Shown here one piece after another: positions 61,915-64,000 of a stretch of DNA of 64,000 bases (positions within the stretch are counted from its first letter, which is position 1; every line of letters begins with the position of its first letter). Origin of the DNA: Deminuibacter soli (lineage in GTDB: Bacteria; Bacteroidota; Bacteroidia; Chitinophagales; Chitinophagaceae); the NCBI RefSeq assembly GCF_003412455.1, contig NZ_QTJU01000009.1, positions 124,001 through 188,000 on the forward strand. The letters run 5' to 3'. The position numbers and the translations under genes are program-made. Under the pieces are notes generated by a model. That model saw only the letters and a list, made by a program, of their open reading frames with translations. It did no database searches and had not been told where the DNA came from.

Positions 61915-61958
61915 AGGGCGCAAAGGAAATCAGCCATGATTCCTTTGCGCCCTTTGTT
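61915..61958 (+). terminator. Intrinsic terminator of the 60.8-kb hydrolase
   Basis: 14-base perfect stem AGGGCGCAAAGGAA / TTCCTTTGCGCCCT, 11-base loop, T-rich end (TTGTTTA). Strong by stem length, though the U-tract is interrupted. Confidence 0.8.
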
Positions 61959-62004
61959 TAACTATACAGCCATCAAACCATTCAACAATCATATCATCAT
62001 ACCA

Positions 62005-63897
62005 TCATTCTTTGACGAGCACGATCCGCTTCCTGTCGGCGGCGTACATATCGGCGTAGAATTTTGCGAACTCGGGGTAAAGACTGGCAGGATAACGTCC
62101 GGCAATACGTTCAAGGCTGCGGTACAGTACAATGGTATTGCCTTTTATTTCGAAATGGATGGTATAACTTCCGAAGCCTTTAGCAAGATGTACATCCTGC
62201 GGCATTGATTCTGCCTTGTAACCTGCCGGAATAGCAATATGCACAGAATCCTCATCCCGAAAAGAAGAGCGGAATTCAATATCGTACCTGCGCGGCTGGG
62301 TGGCAGCAGGCAAACGGCCACTTTTATTAAACAGGTTGGCTTCTATAAACATGCGCTTACCCGATACAGTAGCATACCCGGGCGCGCTGATGCGCAGGGT
62401 TTCATTCACTTTCGGAATATCGGCTTCCTGTTCTTTAAAGTCCATCTGTTCTACTTTATAGGTAGGCAGGTTTAGTGTTTCATTCAGGTATTTTTCCCTG
62501 TCGTCTTTGCTAACATCATACATCAGCATATGCCTTTCTTCTTCCTGCAAACCGGTAAACTCCGTATGCACGTCTGCTACCAGGTTTCCTTCTTCATTAA
62601 TCTGCGCCTGTACTGAACGCAGCTGCTGGTTGTCTTTTGCCGTATACCTGGGCGTCCATACCACATGCCCGCCGTCTGCTGCCAGCAGCAGGGCCTGCCT
62701 GGCATCGGTAAAATTACCCAGGAAGCCGGGCGCCATGGTTTGACTGGTACATTCAAGCCAGGTGGTATCTTTTGCAACAGGTACGCACAGGATAACGTGG
62801 TTGAAATAATTGGCCGGGAAGTCTTCCCACAGGCCTTTGTTCACATTCCTGCCTGAACTAATGATTACACAGTTGCCTTCTATCCCTGCTTCTTTCAGCA
62901 AGGCCTTCATATAATTGGACAATGCTTTGCAATCACCATATCTTTTTGCAGCAACAAACTTCGCATCAAAAGGCTGCCAGCCGCCAATACCCAGCTGCAC
63001 GCTGATATAGCGTGTATTCTGCTGCATGTACTTGTACAATACTTTAATTTTTTCTTTTTGTGTACCCAGTCCGTCTGCCAGGCGGTGCACATCCTGTTTT
63101 ACATTATCCGGCAATTCATCACGGCCTGCGTACAGGCTGCCCATAAAGCTGCCCAGGCTTTGCCAGCTATCCATATGACCCTCGTACTGGTTCAGCGAAA
63201 ATGTTTCTGCAGCCAGGTAAACGGCAGTAGTCAGCTCCTGCCATGCAGGAGAAAGATACTCCCTTTCAACAGGCTGTACATTGTTCAGCTGCCAGCTAAG
63301 CACAGTTGTTTTATCATTGGCAGTGGTTTGCGGCGCTGCTGCATAATTAAACGCTTTATAATGCAACTTGAAACCCGCCGGTGCTTCCACTGTAAAACGG
63401 CTTTGCTGTACGGCAAGATGTTCTGCATTTACCGGCATCCAGTAAGGCAGGTTAAACATGGTATAGTATTCCTGCTCATCTTCGTATTCAACTGTATAAG
63501 GATAGATGCGCCAGTAGAAATTATGGGATTTAACGCGGCTGTCGGTGGCAAGACTAAAATCGTTATCGCTTTCATCCGCAATATCCTTCGACTTTACCGA
63601 ACGTAATTGTTTGCCGTTTGCATCGAACAGGTGCCCTGAAATATCACGCAGCGAATGCAGCTTATCATAATCATTGCTGTAAACGGCAAAACGGTTGCCC
63701 TCTTCATTTAAAATAGTAACGGCATATTTATGTGTAACCACCGCATGGCCCGAGCTCTTAATCACCACACTGGTTTCATCCATGCGTACAACAGCATTGG
63801 CATTTTTCGTCAGCGAATCGGGAATAAGGCTTATATTATATTGTTGTGCCTGCAAATAAAATGGCACAACCAGCAACAGGAATAACAAACGTTTCAT
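62005..63897 (-). CDS. DUF3857/transglutaminase-like protein
   Basis: 630 residues. Signal MKRLLFLLLVVPFYLQAQ, then DUF3857 (about 30-210: VIKSSGHAVVTHKYAVTILNEEGN, FYWRIYPYTVEYEDEQEYYTMFNLPYWMPVNAE), transglutaminase-like core (about 285-370: KYMQQNTRYISVQLGIGGWQPF, and KRYGDCKALSNYMKALLKEAG with the catalytic Cys) and the DUF3858 beta region, ending FAKFYADMYAADRKRIVLVKE. A periplasmic peptidase-like or cross-linking fold of unknown substrate. The start overlaps the stop of the upstream gene in TGATG, and a Cys-His-Asp triad is plausible. Confidence 0.93.
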   Translation of the reverse strand: MKRLLFLLLVVPFYLQAQQYNISLIPDSLTKNANAVVRMDETSVVIKSSGHAVVTHKYAVTILNEEGNRFAVYSNDYDKLHSLRDISGHLFDANGKQLRSVKSKDIADESDNDFSLATDSRVKSHNFYWRIYPYTVEYEDEQEYYTMFNLPYWMPVNAEHLAVQQSRFTVEAPAGFKLHYKAFNYAAAPQTTANDKTTVLSWQLNNVQPVEREYLSPAWQELTTAVYLAAETFSLNQYEGHMDSWQSLGSFMGSLYAGRDELPDNVKQDVHRLADGLGTQKEKIKVLYKYMQQNTRYISVQLGIGGWQPFDAKFVAAKRYGDCKALSNYMKALLKEAGIEGNCVIISSGRNVNKGLWEDFPANYFNHVILCVPVAKDTTWLECTSQTMAPGFLGNFTDARQALLLAADGGHVVWTPRYTAKDNQQLRSVQAQINEEGNLVADVHTEFTGLQEEERHMLMYDVSKDDREKYLNETLNLPTYKVEQMDFKEQEADIPKVNETLRISAPGYATVSGKRMFIEANLFNKSGRLPAATQPRRYDIEFRSSFRDEDSVHIAIPAGYKAESMPQDVHLAKGFGSYTIHFEIKGNTIVLYRSLERIAGRYPASLYPEFAKFYADMYAADRKRIVLVKE

Positions 63898-64000
63898 CAG
63901 GATTTGATTTTTTTAAACACAATCTGCTCCTTCTCTTTCTTTACGATAAAGGCAAAAAAATCACGCAGGGTATCATAGTCATCCGGTTCAAAATTGGCTT
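63897..64000 (-). CDS. Second DUF3857-type protein, C-terminal end only
   Basis: Runs off the right edge. The minus-strand frame reads ANFEPDDYDTLRDFFAFIVK then KEKEQIVFKKIKS and TGA, the standard C-terminal end of DUF3857/transglutaminase proteins (compare FAKFYADMYAADRKRIVLVKE in the next gene). Stop TGA and the next ATG share one base (TGATG). Most of the gene is outside the window; identity rests on the tail motif only. Likely a tandem paralogue pair made from one operon. Confidence 0.72.
   Translation of the reverse strand, partial: ANFEPDDYDTLRDFFAFIVKKEKEQIVFKKIKS

Overview
The window comes from a Bacteroidota chromosome, most likely the family Chitinophagaceae; this is inferred from gene content. 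The pointers are a SusC/SusD pair, a TolC-adaptor-RND operon, DUF3857 and DUF4382 proteins, an RRM RNA-binding protein, a MutS2-like protein without Smr, and promoters fitting the Bacteroidota -7 box TAnnTTTG instead of a Shine-Dalgarno/-10 layout. I found no rRNA, tRNA, IS transposase, CRISPR array or prophage.

Layout. 0-5 kb: 3' part of purB converging on prfC, then a sugar isomerase-like TIM barrel followed by a thioesterase, and a possible 58-residue small protein. 5-14.7 kb: ABC exporter, a tandem repeat field, a sialate O-acetylesterase, an ABC-2 transporter operon ending in a LolA-like protein, a Crp/Fnr regulator and an LCMT-type methyltransferase. 14.7-20 kb: SusC-SusD operon. 20-28.4 kb: DinB protein, a conserved unknown, the three-gene RND efflux operon with a palindrome over its promoter, and a DUF4382 lipoprotein. 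28.8-37.3 kb: SDR-DUF2867 protein, DoxX, a six-copy hairpin repeat array, M61 peptidase, a small outer membrane protein, RRM protein, a DUF1963-like protein and a DEAD-box helicase (DEFD variant). 37.5-43.5 kb: four-gene signalling operon (three-receiver hybrid kinase, CheR, CheB, receiver-kinase). 43.6-53 kb: M13 peptidase, dipeptide epimerase, GH77 glucanotransferase, a lone receiver and MutS2-like ATPase. 53-64 kb: MsrA lipoprotein, AraC regulator, two serine hydrolases, a DsbA-fold protein without CXXC, ClpB, and two translationally coupled DUF3857/transglutaminase proteins, the second cut by the window edge.

The genes are mostly ordinary chromosomal functions. The unusual part is between them. 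Many intergenic gaps hold mosaics of at least five short repeat families: a 77-bp TCTCGACTGTCGATG unit, GC-rich hairpins with cores GTGTCCTCAC/GTGAGGACAC, AGCTTGCAGCTCGTAGC strings, TTGAACAATTGAAC strings and GTGAGTGGTGAATAGTG strings. They form a 0.44-kb hairpin array beside the M61 gene and a mirror-image pair of composite repeats enclosing the helicase gene. No transposase for them is in the window.

A second theme is promoter placement: several genes have a -7 box ending only about 3-7 nt before the start codon, suggesting leaderless mRNAs.
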